Below are positions 42,100-51,289 of a DNA stretch of 64,000 bases, in pieces. Numbering within the stretch: position 1 is the first letter of the stretch; each line of letters begins with the position of its first letter. The notes beneath the pieces are model-generated. The model had not been told where the DNA came from. It worked only from the letters and a program-made list of their open reading frames with translations, and made no database searches. This DNA is from Bacteroidales bacterium (GTDB lineage Bacteria > Bacteroidota > Bacteroidia > Bacteroidales > UBA932). The translations under genes were made by a program, and so were the position numbers. The stretch spans positions 33,223 to 97,222 of the forward strand of contig JAGCXV010000061.1 of the NCBI GenBank assembly GCA_017961175.1, written 5' to 3'.

Positions 42100-42687
42100 A
42101 TGAGCTTCAAGCAGAGATTCAGCAAAAGGCTTCTGAAATGGATGGGCTGGACTGCAGAAGGAAGCGCCGCCCCCGAGGACAAATGCATTGTCCTTGGAGT
42201 TCCGCATACTTCCGTGATGGACTTTGTTGTTGCCTGGGCCTACTACACCTCTGCAGGTGGCACTCCCAACATAATGATAAAGAAAGAGTTCTTCTTCTGG
42301 CCCCTTGGATGGCTGCTTAGGAAAATGGGAGCAATACCCGTAGACCGCAGCAAAGGCGCAAATGTGGCGCTCCACAACATCCAGGTCCTCAAGAACGCCG
42401 ATAAAATGCACCTTGCAATTGCCCCGGAAGGAACGCGCAAGAAGACAGACAAGTGGAAGATGGGCTTTCTGACAATTGCCAAAGCGTGCGACGTTCCGGT
42501 ATATCTCGGTTATTTCAACTACAGGACCAAGAGAGTCGGAACTGGAATAAGATTTGTGGTTTCCGATAATCCGAAAGAAGATTTGAAAAGGATTCAGGCC
42601 CACTATGCTGCGCTAAATCTTGAAGGGCGGCATAAGGACTGTTTCAGCTGCGGTGATGTTACTCCAAAGCTAATAGAAAATAACTGA
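42100..42687 (+). CDS. 1-acylglycerol-3-phosphate O-acyltransferase family protein
   Basis: A 195-residue PlsC-like acyltransferase. The H-x4-D motif is HTSVMDF near residue 36, the second block is KKEFFFWPLGWLLRKMGAIPVDRSK, and APEGTRKK near 108 is the EGTR phosphate-binding motif. It is short and has no obvious transmembrane helix. Acceptor lipid unknown. It lies between parE and the exporter genes. Confidence 0.85.
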   Translation: MSFKQRFSKRLLKWMGWTAEGSAAPEDKCIVLGVPHTSVMDFVVAWAYYTSAGGTPNIMIKKEFFFWPLGWLLRKMGAIPVDRSKGANVALHNIQVLKNADKMHLAIAPEGTRKKTDKWKMGFLTIAKACDVPVYLGYFNYRTKRVGTGIRFVVSDNPKEDLKRIQAHYAALNLEGRHKDCFSCGDVTPKLIENN

Positions 42688-42692
42688 CTGTC

Positions 42693-44180
42693 ATGAAAAA
42701 ATGCATATCGGTTGCGCTCTGCCTGCTGGTGGCAGCATCCCTCTGGGGGCAGACATACACGCTTAAGGAATATGAGGAGTTCGCTCTCCAGAACTCCAAA
42801 AGCCTGAAAGTATCCCAGGAAAGGATCAATGCAGCGGAGAACTTGCGCAAGGCTGCTTTCACGCAGTTCCTGCCTAGTTTCCAGGCAGTGGGAACCTACA
42901 CCTGGAATCAGAAGAATATTTCCCTTCTCAGCGAAGACGCCCTGCTTCCCGTAGGCACCAAGATGGCTGACGGAAGCTTCGGCTTTACTGCAGACCAGAT
43001 TTCCAACAGCTGGACCGTGATAGACGGGCAGCCTGTTCCCCTGGATGCTGACGGAGTTCCTTTCAATCCCAAGACCAACCCGGAGAAAATCCAGTGGAAG
43101 CAGTACGCCTATCTGCCTAAGAGCGAGCTTACCTACGATGTACACAACATATTTGCGGCAGGCATCGGTTTTACCCAGCCTATCTATCTTGGCGGAAAAA
43201 TCAGGGAACTCTACAACATAGCCAAGACAACGGAAGAAATGGCACGTCTGCAGACAGACAACCGCCAGGAAGAACTCATCATTTCCGTAGATCAGGCATA
43301 CTGGACAACGGTATCGCTGATAAACAAAAAGAAACTTGCGGAAAAATACGTGGAACTTCTGTCCAAGCTGGAGAAGAATATCCAGGCTTCCATAGACCAG
43401 GGAGTCGCCACCAAGGGAGACCTCCTGAACGTAAAGGTAAAGCTCAACGAAGCCAACCTTGCCCTTACAAGAGCAACTGACGGTGTTGCCCTTTCCAAGA
43501 TGTCGCTCTTCAGGGTGTGCGGACTGGATCTGGACGGAGACTTCGGCCTTGCGGACGAAGACATTTCCCAGGGCCAGGCTCAGGAACTCGACCCTGCATA
43601 CAACAGAGCCCAGGCCATAGACAACCGCTTTGAAATCAGAGAGCTGGAAAACCTCAGCAAGATAAGCCACAGTCAGGTTAACATAGCCCGCAGCCGCTTC
43701 CTTCCAAACATTGCGGCCTCCGCAAATTACCTTACCACCAACCCGAACACCTTCAACGGATTCGAAAACAAATTCAAGGGAATGTTCACGGCCGGAGTGG
43801 CCATCACAATACCTATCTTCCATTTCGGAGACAGGATATACACATTAAGGGCAGCGCAGAGCGAGGAGAAAATGGTCCGTCACCGCATCGACGAGGCAAA
43901 GGAACTGATCAACCTCCAGGTTACCCAGGCCAACTTCAAGGTAAGGGAAGCCAACAAGAAACTTGAGGCCGCCCTGAGCAACATAAGCGCAGCGGAGGAA
44001 AACCTCCGCCTTGCTGAACTCTCCTACAAGGAAGGCCTTATCAGCGTCACCGACCTGCTTGCCGCACAGACCGCCTGGATAAGCGCCAACTCAGACAAGA
44101 TAGACGCCGGAATAGACGCCCGCCTGTGCGAACTTTACCTCCGCAAGGCCGTGGGAATTAGCAACATCAAGAAAGATTAA
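42693..44180 (+). CDS. TolC-family outer-membrane efflux protein
   Basis: A 495-residue protein with a signal peptide (AASLWGQ) and two outer-membrane efflux repeats. Long amphipathic helices (SVDQAYWTTVSLINKKKLAE; LINLQVTQANFKVREANKKL) match the TolC tunnel. It starts an exporter operon with HlyD and two ABC-2 permeases. Confidence 0.92.
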   Translation: MKKCISVALCLLVAASLWGQTYTLKEYEEFALQNSKSLKVSQERINAAENLRKAAFTQFLPSFQAVGTYTWNQKNISLLSEDALLPVGTKMADGSFGFTADQISNSWTVIDGQPVPLDADGVPFNPKTNPEKIQWKQYAYLPKSELTYDVHNIFAAGIGFTQPIYLGGKIRELYNIAKTTEEMARLQTDNRQEELIISVDQAYWTTVSLINKKKLAEKYVELLSKLEKNIQASIDQGVATKGDLLNVKVKLNEANLALTRATDGVALSKMSLFRVCGLDLDGDFGLADEDISQGQAQELDPAYNRAQAIDNRFEIRELENLSKISHSQVNIARSRFLPNIAASANYLTTNPNTFNGFENKFKGMFTAGVAITIPIFHFGDRIYTLRAAQSEEKMVRHRIDEAKELINLQVTQANFKVREANKKLEAALSNISAAEENLRLAELSYKEGLISVTDLLAAQTAWISANSDKIDAGIDARLCELYLRKAVGISNIKKD

Positions 44181-44192
44181 AAATTTACAGAT

Positions 44193-45182
44193 ATGAAGAA
44201 GTTAGAGCAAAGCACGATTAGTCTGCTGGTAGGACTGGCAGCACTGCTTCTTGTAATCATCGTTTTGGTAGTTATCGGATGGCTCACGTCCTCCACCCAG
44301 AAACTGACTATCCAGGGTACCGTGGAAGCCCGCGAATACAGGGTTTCAGGCAAGGTTGCCGGAAGGGTAGAAGAACTCATATTCCAGGAAGGAGATACGG
44401 TAAGCAAGGGCCAGATAGTAGTCCGTCTGGACAGCCCTGAACTTCAAGCCAAAATCGTACAGGCAAATGCCCAGAGCCGTGCCGCAAGAGCCCAGAGGGC
44501 AAAGGCCAGCGGAAGTGCCAGAAGCGAACTCGTGGAGGGAGCTTTCGAGCAGTGGCAGAAGGCCAAGGTGGGAGTGGACATTGCCCGCAAGTCTTACGAG
44601 AGGGTTGAAAACCTCTACCGCCAGGAAGTTGTTTCCGCCCAGAAGAGAGACGAGGCCAAGGCTCAGTATGACGCGGCCGTAGCTACTGAAAAGGCTGCTT
44701 TCAGCCAGTACAACCTGGCCAAGAACGGAGCCCAGGCGGAAGACCGTATGGCAGCCCAGGCAGCCGTGGATGCAGCCAACGCAAGTGTAGACCAGGTTAA
44801 CTCTTACATAGACGAAATCAACCTTGTATCCCCTATCAGCGGAGTAATCACTGAAGTATTCCCTAAGGTGGGAGAGCTTGTCGGACAAGGCGCTCCTATA
44901 ATGACGGTTACAGATACGGAAGATGTCTGGTTCTCCTTCAATATCAGGGAAGATATGCTCAAGGGCATCACTATGGGAAGCAAGCTTAAGGTCAAGATTC
45001 CGGCTCTCGGAGACAACACATACGAGGCAGAAGTCTATTTTATAAATGTTATGGCATCCTACGCCACATGGAAGCCAACCAAGGCATCCGGAGAATTTGA
45101 CGCAAAGACCTTTGAGGTAAGGGCAAGGCCTCTTGCCAAGATTCCTCACCTGAGGGCAGGCATGAGCGCCATCGTTAAATAA
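44193..45182 (+). CDS. HlyD-family periplasmic adaptor
   Basis: A 329-residue membrane-fusion protein. One N-terminal transmembrane helix (residues 8-31), a biotinyl-lipoyl-like domain (GTVEAREYRVSGKVAGRVEE), a long coiled coil (about 95-190), then the second lipoyl half and beta-barrel (PISGVITEVFPKVGELVGQG). It bridges the inner-membrane permeases and TolC. Confidence 0.92.
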   Translation: MKKLEQSTISLLVGLAALLLVIIVLVVIGWLTSSTQKLTIQGTVEAREYRVSGKVAGRVEELIFQEGDTVSKGQIVVRLDSPELQAKIVQANAQSRAARAQRAKASGSARSELVEGAFEQWQKAKVGVDIARKSYERVENLYRQEVVSAQKRDEAKAQYDAAVATEKAAFSQYNLAKNGAQAEDRMAAQAAVDAANASVDQVNSYIDEINLVSPISGVITEVFPKVGELVGQGAPIMTVTDTEDVWFSFNIREDMLKGITMGSKLKVKIPALGDNTYEAEVYFINVMASYATWKPTKASGEFDAKTFEVRARPLAKIPHLRAGMSAIVK

Positions 45183-45206
45183 TCGCTGAGACAGAATAAA
45201 GGCTCT

Positions 45207-46391
45207 ATGAGAAAGAGTTCCAATATGCTCAATTGCATCCTCAATGTATTTGTCAGAGAGGGCAATATAATGCTGAACAGGCCTATCTACCTGTACGGCA
45301 CCATATTGGTACTTGCGTTCTGCGCCATTTTCTTCGTGAGCCTGATGTACCAGGGCCTGCCGCAAAGGGTTCCGGTTGGCGTCGTGGATATGGATGACTC
45401 CTATCTTTCCCGCACTGCCATCAAGAATATGGAGGCGATGCAGGGCATAGATGTTTCCCGCCGCTTCGGCAGCTACCATGATGCCAGGCTTGCTATGCAG
45501 AGGGGAGAAATCTACGGCTTCATAGAGTTTCCGGAAGACCTGTATGTGAATGTTGTCAACGGCCTCAGGCCAACCGTTCCGGTTTATTACACAGAGGCTT
45601 ATATGGTTCCTGGCACATTGGCCTACAGGAACTTCATGCAGATTGCCAATGTGCTGAACGGCGGCGTCAGAAGAACCACGATGAGAGCCAAGGGAGTTCC
45701 CGAGGCTGATATAATGCCTCAGCTCCAGCCTATCACAATAGACACGCACAGCATCTGCAACCCGTGGAGCAGTTATGCCATATACCTGATATCCATTATC
45801 TGGCCGGGTATCCTTTCCCTTTGCATCATCGTGATGACAGTATTCACGATAGGATATGAGCTCAAGCAGAAAACCACTCCGGAACTACTGGAAAAAGCCG
45901 GAGGCAGTATAATTAACGCCCTTATAGGCAAGCTGTTACCATATTTTATCATTTATCTCCTGATGGGCCTGTCGTTTGTTGTGCTGGCATACAGGATATT
46001 CGGATTCCCTCTTCTCGGGCCGGCCTGGGTAATGGCACTCAACATCACGATGCTGGTTTTGGCTTCTCACGCCGTGGGACTGTTCTTCATAGGGCTTTTC
46101 CCTGTCCTCAGGGATGCCCTCAGCGCCGCATCGCTTTACTCCATACTTGCCTTGAGCATGTGCGGAATGACCTACCCTGTTGAGATGATGATCGCCCCTA
46201 TGCAGGGGTTCGCCCAGCTATTCCCTCTCAGGCAATATTACTTGATTTACGTCAAGTGGGCGATGCTGGATTCAGGCATCGGCGATGTGTGGATCAATAT
46301 GCTGGGAATGTGCGTGTTCTTCTTCCTTCCTTTCCTGATTCTCGGAAGACTCAAGGACGCTATGGTCAAACTTAACTACCCTACCAAGTGA
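45207..46391 (+). CDS. ABC-2 type permease (exporter subunit 1)
   Basis: A 394-residue protein: one N-terminal transmembrane helix, a large periplasmic domain (VGVVDMDDSYLSRTAIKNME), then five C-terminal helices, the YhhJ/YbhR-type ABC-2 layout. Its stop overlaps the next gene (GTGATG). A CTCAGCGA-family octamer (reverse) lies in its short upstream gap. No ATPase is encoded in this cluster. Confidence 0.88.
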   Translation: MRKSSNMLNCILNVFVREGNIMLNRPIYLYGTILVLAFCAIFFVSLMYQGLPQRVPVGVVDMDDSYLSRTAIKNMEAMQGIDVSRRFGSYHDARLAMQRGEIYGFIEFPEDLYVNVVNGLRPTVPVYYTEAYMVPGTLAYRNFMQIANVLNGGVRRTTMRAKGVPEADIMPQLQPITIDTHSICNPWSSYAIYLISIIWPGILSLCIIVMTVFTIGYELKQKTTPELLEKAGGSIINALIGKLLPYFIIYLLMGLSFVVLAYRIFGFPLLGPAWVMALNITMLVLASHAVGLFFIGLFPVLRDALSAASLYSILALSMCGMTYPVEMMIAPMQGFAQLFPLRQYYLIYVKWAMLDSGIGDVWINMLGMCVFFFLPFLILGRLKDAMVKLNYPTK

Positions 46392-47572
46392 TGAAGTTCT
46401 TCTCTCATATCAAGGAAGTGCTCGCGGAGCTTATCTCCATCACCAGGAGGGAGATGAAGACTATCTTTACCGATAGCGGCGTGCTGCTCATCCTGATCAT
46501 CGCAGGATTCGGCTATCCACTGCTTTACAGCACGGTATATCTCAACGAAAGTGTAGACGAAATTCCGGTTGGAATCATTGACGAGTGCGGTACTTCCTAC
46601 AGCCGCAGCTTTGCCTCAAAGATAAACGCCACAAGGGAAGTGACTCTGGAATCCTGTGTAAATATGGAGGATGCCATTAACAGGATGAAGAGAAGGGAAA
46701 TCCACGGAATTATCGTCATCCCTAAGGAATTCAGCAAAGACATCCAGACAGGAAAGCAAACCACGGTCTCCCTGTATGTTAACATGGCTACATTCTTTAT
46801 CTACAAGAACATAGCCCTTGCCTGCAATATGGTGATGCTGGCGGAAGACAAGAACATTTCCCTTGCAAGGCTTCAGGCAGACGGCCTTACCGAGCAGGAA
46901 GCCCTCGCCAGCGCAGAACCTCTGAGAAACCAGATGAACATCCTCTTCAACGAGGGCAACGGCTTTGCAAGTTTCTTCGTTCCTGGAGTTCTGGTGCTGA
47001 TCATCCACCAGCTTCTGTTCCTCGGAATCGGAATGGTATCCGGAACAAGAAGGGAGGAAAACGCCAACCATAAGCTCAGCGATGATGTAGCTCCTCACGA
47101 AAAGAAAGTCCATAGATTCATACTTGGCCAGGCGGTAGCCTATATGCTTATCTACTCTATTGTTTCCGCCTACATCCTAATTCTGGTTCCGAGGATGTTC
47201 GGCCTGCCGCATTATGCCTCGGCGTGGGATATCTACAGGCTGACGTTCCCGTTCCTTCTGGCCGTGATTTTCTTCTCCCAGACCTGGGCCATTTTCATCC
47301 GCAACCGCGAAACCGGAATGGTGATGTTCCTGTTCTTCAGCGTCATATTGCTCTTCCTCAGCGGCCTCACCTGGCCAGTGAGCAGTTTCCCGGCCTTCTG
47401 GAAGTATTTCTCCTACATCTTCCCGGGCACTTTCGGTGTTCAGGGCTACGTAAAGATCAACTGCATGGGAGCGGACTTCTCCGTAATCCGGACGGAATTC
47501 ATCGCCCTCTGGATCCAGGCCATCATCTACTTCGTTACCGCCTGTTTCTCCTATCGCTACATAAATAAATAA
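46388..47572 (+). CDS. ABC-2 type permease (exporter subunit 2)
   Basis: A 394-residue paralogue of the preceding permease with the same topology (VGIIDECGTSYSRSFASKIN periplasmic start). The two presumably form a heterodimer. The ATP-binding subunit must come from elsewhere or the permeases act with an unlinked ATPase (inference). Confidence 0.88.
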   Translation: MMKFFSHIKEVLAELISITRREMKTIFTDSGVLLILIIAGFGYPLLYSTVYLNESVDEIPVGIIDECGTSYSRSFASKINATREVTLESCVNMEDAINRMKRREIHGIIVIPKEFSKDIQTGKQTTVSLYVNMATFFIYKNIALACNMVMLAEDKNISLARLQADGLTEQEALASAEPLRNQMNILFNEGNGFASFFVPGVLVLIIHQLLFLGIGMVSGTRREENANHKLSDDVAPHEKKVHRFILGQAVAYMLIYSIVSAYILILVPRMFGLPHYASAWDIYRLTFPFLLAVIFFSQTWAIFIRNRETGMVMFLFFSVILLFLSGLTWPVSSFPAFWKYFSYIFPGTFGVQGYVKINCMGADFSVIRTEFIALWIQAIIYFVTACFSYRYINK

Positions 47573-47579
47573 TTTTAAC

Positions 47580-47594
47580 TATATTTGTTGTCTA
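47580..47594 (+). promoter_or_regulatory. -7 element and start region of aspA (TATATTTGTTGTCTA)
   Basis: Identical 15-mer to the mutA promoter at 30165-30179. Leader of roughly 50 nt to ATG 47642. Confidence 0.65.
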
Positions 47595-47641
47595 CCCGCA
47601 AGATTATAAGTAGAAACAAATCATATTTAATTTTTAAAAAC

Positions 47642-49054
47642 ATGGCAACAAAGAAATATAGAGTTGAATCAGACCTCCTGGGAGAACTCAAGGTTCCTGC
47701 AGAGGCATACTATGGCGTTCAGACTCAGAGAGCACTCAACAACTACAAGATTTCAGGCATCAGGATGTGCGACTATCCTGATTTCGTGGTAGCTATAGCT
47801 TATGTAAAGCTGGCCGCCATCCAGGCAAACAACGAACTCGGCGTTGTGGATAACACCATAACCAAGGCTGTCGTAAAGGCTTGCAAGGAAATCATCGCTG
47901 GCAAGATGCATTGTGACTTCCCTATCGACATGCTTCAGGGCGGTGCCGGAACTTCCGTTAACATGAACGCAAACGAGGTTATCGCAAACCGCGCCCTCGA
48001 GATCATGGGCAAGGAAAGAGGAGACTACAAGTTCTGCTCCCCTAACGACCATATCAACTGCGCTCAGAGCACCAACGACGCCTATCCTACAGCCCTCCAC
48101 CTTACCATCGTGAGAATGAACAAGATGCTCATCGAGAGCCTCAAGGCACTCATAGCTTCATTCAGGGCAAAGGCAAAGGAATTTGACAAGATCATCAAGA
48201 TGGGAAGAACCCAGCTTCAGGATGCAGTTCCTATGACTTTGGGACAGGAATTCAAGGCTTTCGCAGATTCTCTGGAAGAGGAAATCGAGAACCTCGAGTA
48301 CAACAAGAAGAAGCTCTACGCCATCAACATGGGCGGAACAGCTATCGGAACCGGTATCAATGCAACTCCTGGCTTTACCAAGCTTTGCTGCAAGAAGCTC
48401 GCTGAACTTACCGGAGAGCCTTTCTTCGCTGCAAAGAACCTCGTTGCCGCAACTCCTGACACTGCAGGTTACGTAGGATATCACGGAGCAGTAAAGCGCC
48501 TGGCTGTAAAGCTCTCAAAGGTTGCCAACGACCTCCGTCTCCTGGCTTCCGGCCCAAGATGCGGACTGGGAGAAATCAACCTTCCTCCAAAGGCTCCTGG
48601 ATCTTCCATCATGCCTGGCAAGGTTAACCCTGTCATCCCTGAAGTTACCAACCAGGTTTGCTTCAAGGTTATCGGTAACGACACCGCCGTTGCATTTGCA
48701 GCCGAGGCTGGTCAGCTCCAGCTCAACGTTATGGAGCCTGTAATCATCCAGTGCATCACAGAGAGCATCACCTGGATGAGCAACGTAATGAATACCCTCA
48801 GGGTAGAGTGCGTAGACGGAATCACCGCCAACCCAGAGCATTGCATGGATCTGGTAAAGAACTCCATCGGAATCGTTACCGCCCTCAATCCTTATATCGG
48901 ATACAAGGCCAGCACCAAGATTGCCAAGGAGGCCCAGAAGACCGGACGCAGCGTTTACGACATCGTTCTCGAGCAGAAAGTAATGACCAAGGCCAAGCTC
49001 GACGAGGCCCTCAGTCCTAAGAACATGCTCGCTCCACGCGATTACAAGAAATAA
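47642..49054 (+). CDS. aspA: Aspartate ammonia-lyase
   Basis: A 470-residue fumarase/aspartase-superfamily enzyme. The signature GSSIMPGKVNPVIPE near residue 318 and the GTSVNMN, TNDAYPT and NQVCFKVIGND segments fit AspA rather than FumC. It deaminates aspartate to fumarate, feeding fumarate respiration and the succinate/propionate route with MutAB. ATG 47642 is used; the longer frame from 47585 covers the leader. Its stop is 3 nt from the convergent tdk stop. Confidence 0.9.
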   Translation: MATKKYRVESDLLGELKVPAEAYYGVQTQRALNNYKISGIRMCDYPDFVVAIAYVKLAAIQANNELGVVDNTITKAVVKACKEIIAGKMHCDFPIDMLQGGAGTSVNMNANEVIANRALEIMGKERGDYKFCSPNDHINCAQSTNDAYPTALHLTIVRMNKMLIESLKALIASFRAKAKEFDKIIKMGRTQLQDAVPMTLGQEFKAFADSLEEEIENLEYNKKKLYAINMGGTAIGTGINATPGFTKLCCKKLAELTGEPFFAAKNLVAATPDTAGYVGYHGAVKRLAVKLSKVANDLRLLASGPRCGLGEINLPPKAPGSSIMPGKVNPVIPEVTNQVCFKVIGNDTAVAFAAEAGQLQLNVMEPVIIQCITESITWMSNVMNTLRVECVDGITANPEHCMDLVKNSIGIVTALNPYIGYKASTKIAKEAQKTGRSVYDIVLEQKVMTKAKLDEALSPKNMLAPRDYKK

Positions 49055-49057
49055 AGA

Positions 49058-49651
49058 TCAGAGCTTGCCCTCTGCCTTGAGGGCGGCGTTGAAACAGTGC
49101 CGGCAAAGCGGCTCGTACTTATCCATTTCACCAAGAAGTACCTGCTCGTCTTTGCCGGCTCCTTGTACTGTCGGCAGACGATGGGAATGCTGGGCAGGCT
49201 GGCCGCATTTTACGCAGATCGCGTGTACCTTGGTTATGTATTCGGCCCTTGCCAAAAGCGCCGGCATAGGCCCGAAAGGATTTGCCAGATAGTCCATGTC
49301 CAGGCCGGCCACGATCACCCTTATCCCCTTGTCGGCAAGTATATTGCAAACATCCACGATTCCATCGTCGAAGAACTGTACCTCATCTATTCCGACAACA
49401 TCCACGTCAGTGGCATAGAGCAGAATATTCTGGGAAGAATCCACGGTGATTGACTGGATGGATCTGCCCTCATGGCTTACCACATCAGTCTCGGAATAGC
49501 GGACATCTATCCCGGGCTTGAATATCTGCACCCTCTGATGGGCGAAATTGGCCCTCTTAAGCCTTCGGATAAGCTCTTCCGTCTTGCCGGAGAACATACT
49601 TCCGCAGATAACCTCTAGCCAACCAGACTGTTTTGGACTTTCTAGAAACAT
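49058..49651 (-). CDS. tdk: Thymidine kinase
   Basis: A 197-residue type II thymidine kinase. P-loop [11 protein letters not shown] at residues 17-27, Walker B IDEVQFFD, and zinc ligands CVKCGQ and CRHCF. It phosphorylates thymidine in salvage. It diverges from the acidic-protein gene across a symmetric promoter. Confidence 0.95.
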   Translation of the reverse strand: MFLESPKQSGWLEVICGSMFSGKTEELIRRLKRANFAHQRVQIFKPGIDVRYSETDVVSHEGRSIQSITVDSSQNILLYATDVDVVGIDEVQFFDDGIVDVCNILADKGIRVIVAGLDMDYLANPFGPMPALLARAEYITKVHAICVKCGQPAQHSHRLPTVQGAGKDEQVLLGEMDKYEPLCRHCFNAALKAEGKL

Positions 49652-49657
49652 TTTTCT

Positions 49658-49695
49658 TAAATTTGTGGGGTAGCCGAATTATATACACAAATTTA
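49658..49695. promoter_or_regulatory. Symmetric divergent promoter, tdk / acidic protein
   Basis: Plus TAAATTTG at 49658-49665 and minus TAAATTTG at 49695-49688 form the inverted repeat TAAATTTGTG/CACAAATTTA. The distance from each -7 element to its ATG is nearly equal (38 and 36 nt). A plus-strand TTTG at 49632-49635 is 22 nt upstream of the plus element. Confidence 0.65.
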
Positions 49696-49703
49696 GTAAA
49701 AAT

Positions 49704-50513
49704 ATGGAAGAGAAAAAGGGACTGCTGAGTGCTCTTGCGGAAACGCTCAAGCAATATGAAATGAATCAGGCTGACAATAAGGAGAGTCTGGCCATCGCCC
49801 TGGAAGAAAAACTTGAAGAAATCGCCAAGATGATTTCTTCTCTCAGCGACAGGGTTGACCATCTTTCCGCCCGCCTGAACTCCATAGACAATAAAGTAGA
49901 CTCCATAGCTGAGAGTGCTTCCGGCTTCGATACCGTAGCCTCAGCAGAGACGGGAGAAGTCCCTGAACCTATCTTCGAAACACTTGCAGAAGACACTTTT
50001 GAAGAAGAGGAGGAAGAGGAATTCAGCTACGATCCTGAGGAAGAAACCCCGGAAGAGCCAGTTGAAGAACCGGCAGAACAACCTGTCGAAGAACCTTCAG
50101 AAGAACCTGTAGTGGAGGAAGAGATTAAAGAGGAGGAAGCTGAGGAAGAAGTTGAAGAAGAGACAGAGGAAGAGGTTACAGAAGAACCTGAGGAAGAGGT
50201 TGTTGAGGAAAAGCAGCCTGAACCGGATCCGGAGAAAAAAGGCAAGGACTGGTACGACTGGGAATATGACTATCCCGCAGAATATGTAGACGATATACTG
50301 GGAACCATGGGCATCAACGACAAGCTTGAGTTTGTAAGGGAACTCTTCCATTCAGACCCTGCGCTTTTCAACGCTCAGATGACAGAAATCGACACTATGC
50401 CTAATTTCAAGGCCATAGTCCAGTACTTCCGCCAGGCCCATCCTGAATGGAAGGAAGACAGCGATACCGTTTACAGGCTGTATATGCACATCCGCCGCAA
50501 ATTCCGCAACTGA
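49704..50513 (+). CDS. Acidic protein with Glu-rich linker and conserved C-terminal domain
   Basis: A 269-residue protein. Residues 1-75 form a heptad-like coiled coil. Residues 95-180 are an extremely acidic Glu/Pro/Val linker. Residues 185-269 look like a compact domain (DYPAEYVDDILGTMGINDKL, FHSDPALFN, a basic terminal RRKFRN) seen in uncharacterised Bacteroidetes proteins beside tdk and rsmI. Cytoplasmic; function unknown. Its stop overlaps the rsmI start (TGATG). Confidence 0.7.
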   Translation: MEEKKGLLSALAETLKQYEMNQADNKESLAIALEEKLEEIAKMISSLSDRVDHLSARLNSIDNKVDSIAESASGFDTVASAETGEVPEPIFETLAEDTFEEEEEEEFSYDPEEETPEEPVEEPAEQPVEEPSEEPVVEEEIKEEEAEEEVEEETEEEVTEEPEEEVVEEKQPEPDPEKKGKDWYDWEYDYPAEYVDDILGTMGINDKLEFVRELFHSDPALFNAQMTEIDTMPNFKAIVQYFRQAHPEWKEDSDTVYRLYMHIRRKFRN

Positions 50514-51289
50514 TGGAAACCGGAAAGCTATATCTTGTGCCCACTCCCGTGGGAAATCTTGAGGACATCACCCTAAGAGCCCTGCAAGTACTTAAAGACG
50601 TGGACGTAATCTATGCGGAAGACACCCGCACGAGCAGCGTCCTGCTGAAAAAGTACGGCATCACCACCCATATGGAGAGCTACCATAAGTTCAACGAGCA
50701 CAAGAAGACCGGATCCATCTGCAGCAAGATACTCGAGGGACAGAACGCGGCTCTGATAACAGATGCAGGTTCTCCCGGCATTTCAGACCCGGGATTCCTG
50801 GTTACCAGAGAGTGCATCGAGAACGGCATAGAGGTGGAAGCCCTCCCGGGAGCCACCGCCTTTGTTCCGGCCCTTACCGTAAGCGGACTACCAAGCGACC
50901 GCTTCTGCTTCGAAGGCTTCCTGCCACAGAAGAAAGGCCGCCAGACAAGAATCCGCGAGATCGCGGAAAGCCCCGTAACTTCAATCATTTACGAATCCCC
51001 GTACAGGCTTCTCAAGCTCCTGGAATCCCTGAAGGAATTTGCAGGAGGAAGCAGAAAGGCAGCCGTGTGCAGGGAAATCAGCAAAATACACAACGAGTGC
51101 AGAAGAGGCACTCTGGATGAACTGGTAAACTGGTTCACAGCCAACGAGCCGAAAGGAGAAATTGTTGTAATTATAGAAGGGAAAGAAAATGGGAAAGATG
51201 AGGAGGGTCAGCGACTCAACGGCAAGGGGCGTCATCGCGATGATGGCCCTGGTGTTTGTTTTTCAGGCCGTAACATTCACAATCCATAA
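50513..51289 (+). CDS. rsmI: 16S rRNA (cytidine-1402-2'-O)-methyltransferase
   Basis: A 258-residue tetrapyrrole-methylase-fold enzyme: LYLVPTPVGNLEDIT at the start, YAEDTRTSS, SPGISDPGF and LPGATAFVPAL. It methylates the ribose of C1402 in 16S rRNA. The conserved fold ends near EIVVIIEGKE; the last 30 residues are polar, unlike the family, and overlap the next gene by 101 nt in another frame. Confidence 0.9.
   Translation: METGKLYLVPTPVGNLEDITLRALQVLKDVDVIYAEDTRTSSVLLKKYGITTHMESYHKFNEHKKTGSICSKILEGQNAALITDAGSPGISDPGFLVTRECIENGIEVEALPGATAFVPALTVSGLPSDRFCFEGFLPQKKGRQTRIREIAESPVTSIIYESPYRLLKLLESLKEFAGGSRKAAVCREISKIHNECRRGTLDELVNWFTANEPKGEIVVIIEGKENGKDEEGQRLNGKGRHRDDGPGVCFSGRNIHNP

Noticed and set aside
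42603-43823. Long antisense open frame (about 406 codons) opposite the TolC-family gene
   Set aside because: It has no recognisable domain and mirrors a well-supported gene; GC-biased codon use leaves several antisense frames open. The same applies to 38461-39642, 44346-45749, 22467-23408 and 13790-14773.
47585-47641. N-terminal extension of aspA
   Set aside because: The stretch overlaps the -7 box and leader; AspA homology begins at ATG 47642.
50027-50245. Ser-rich antisense frame
   Set aside because: It is the mirror image of the Glu-rich linker (GAA/GAG read backwards) in the 49704 protein.
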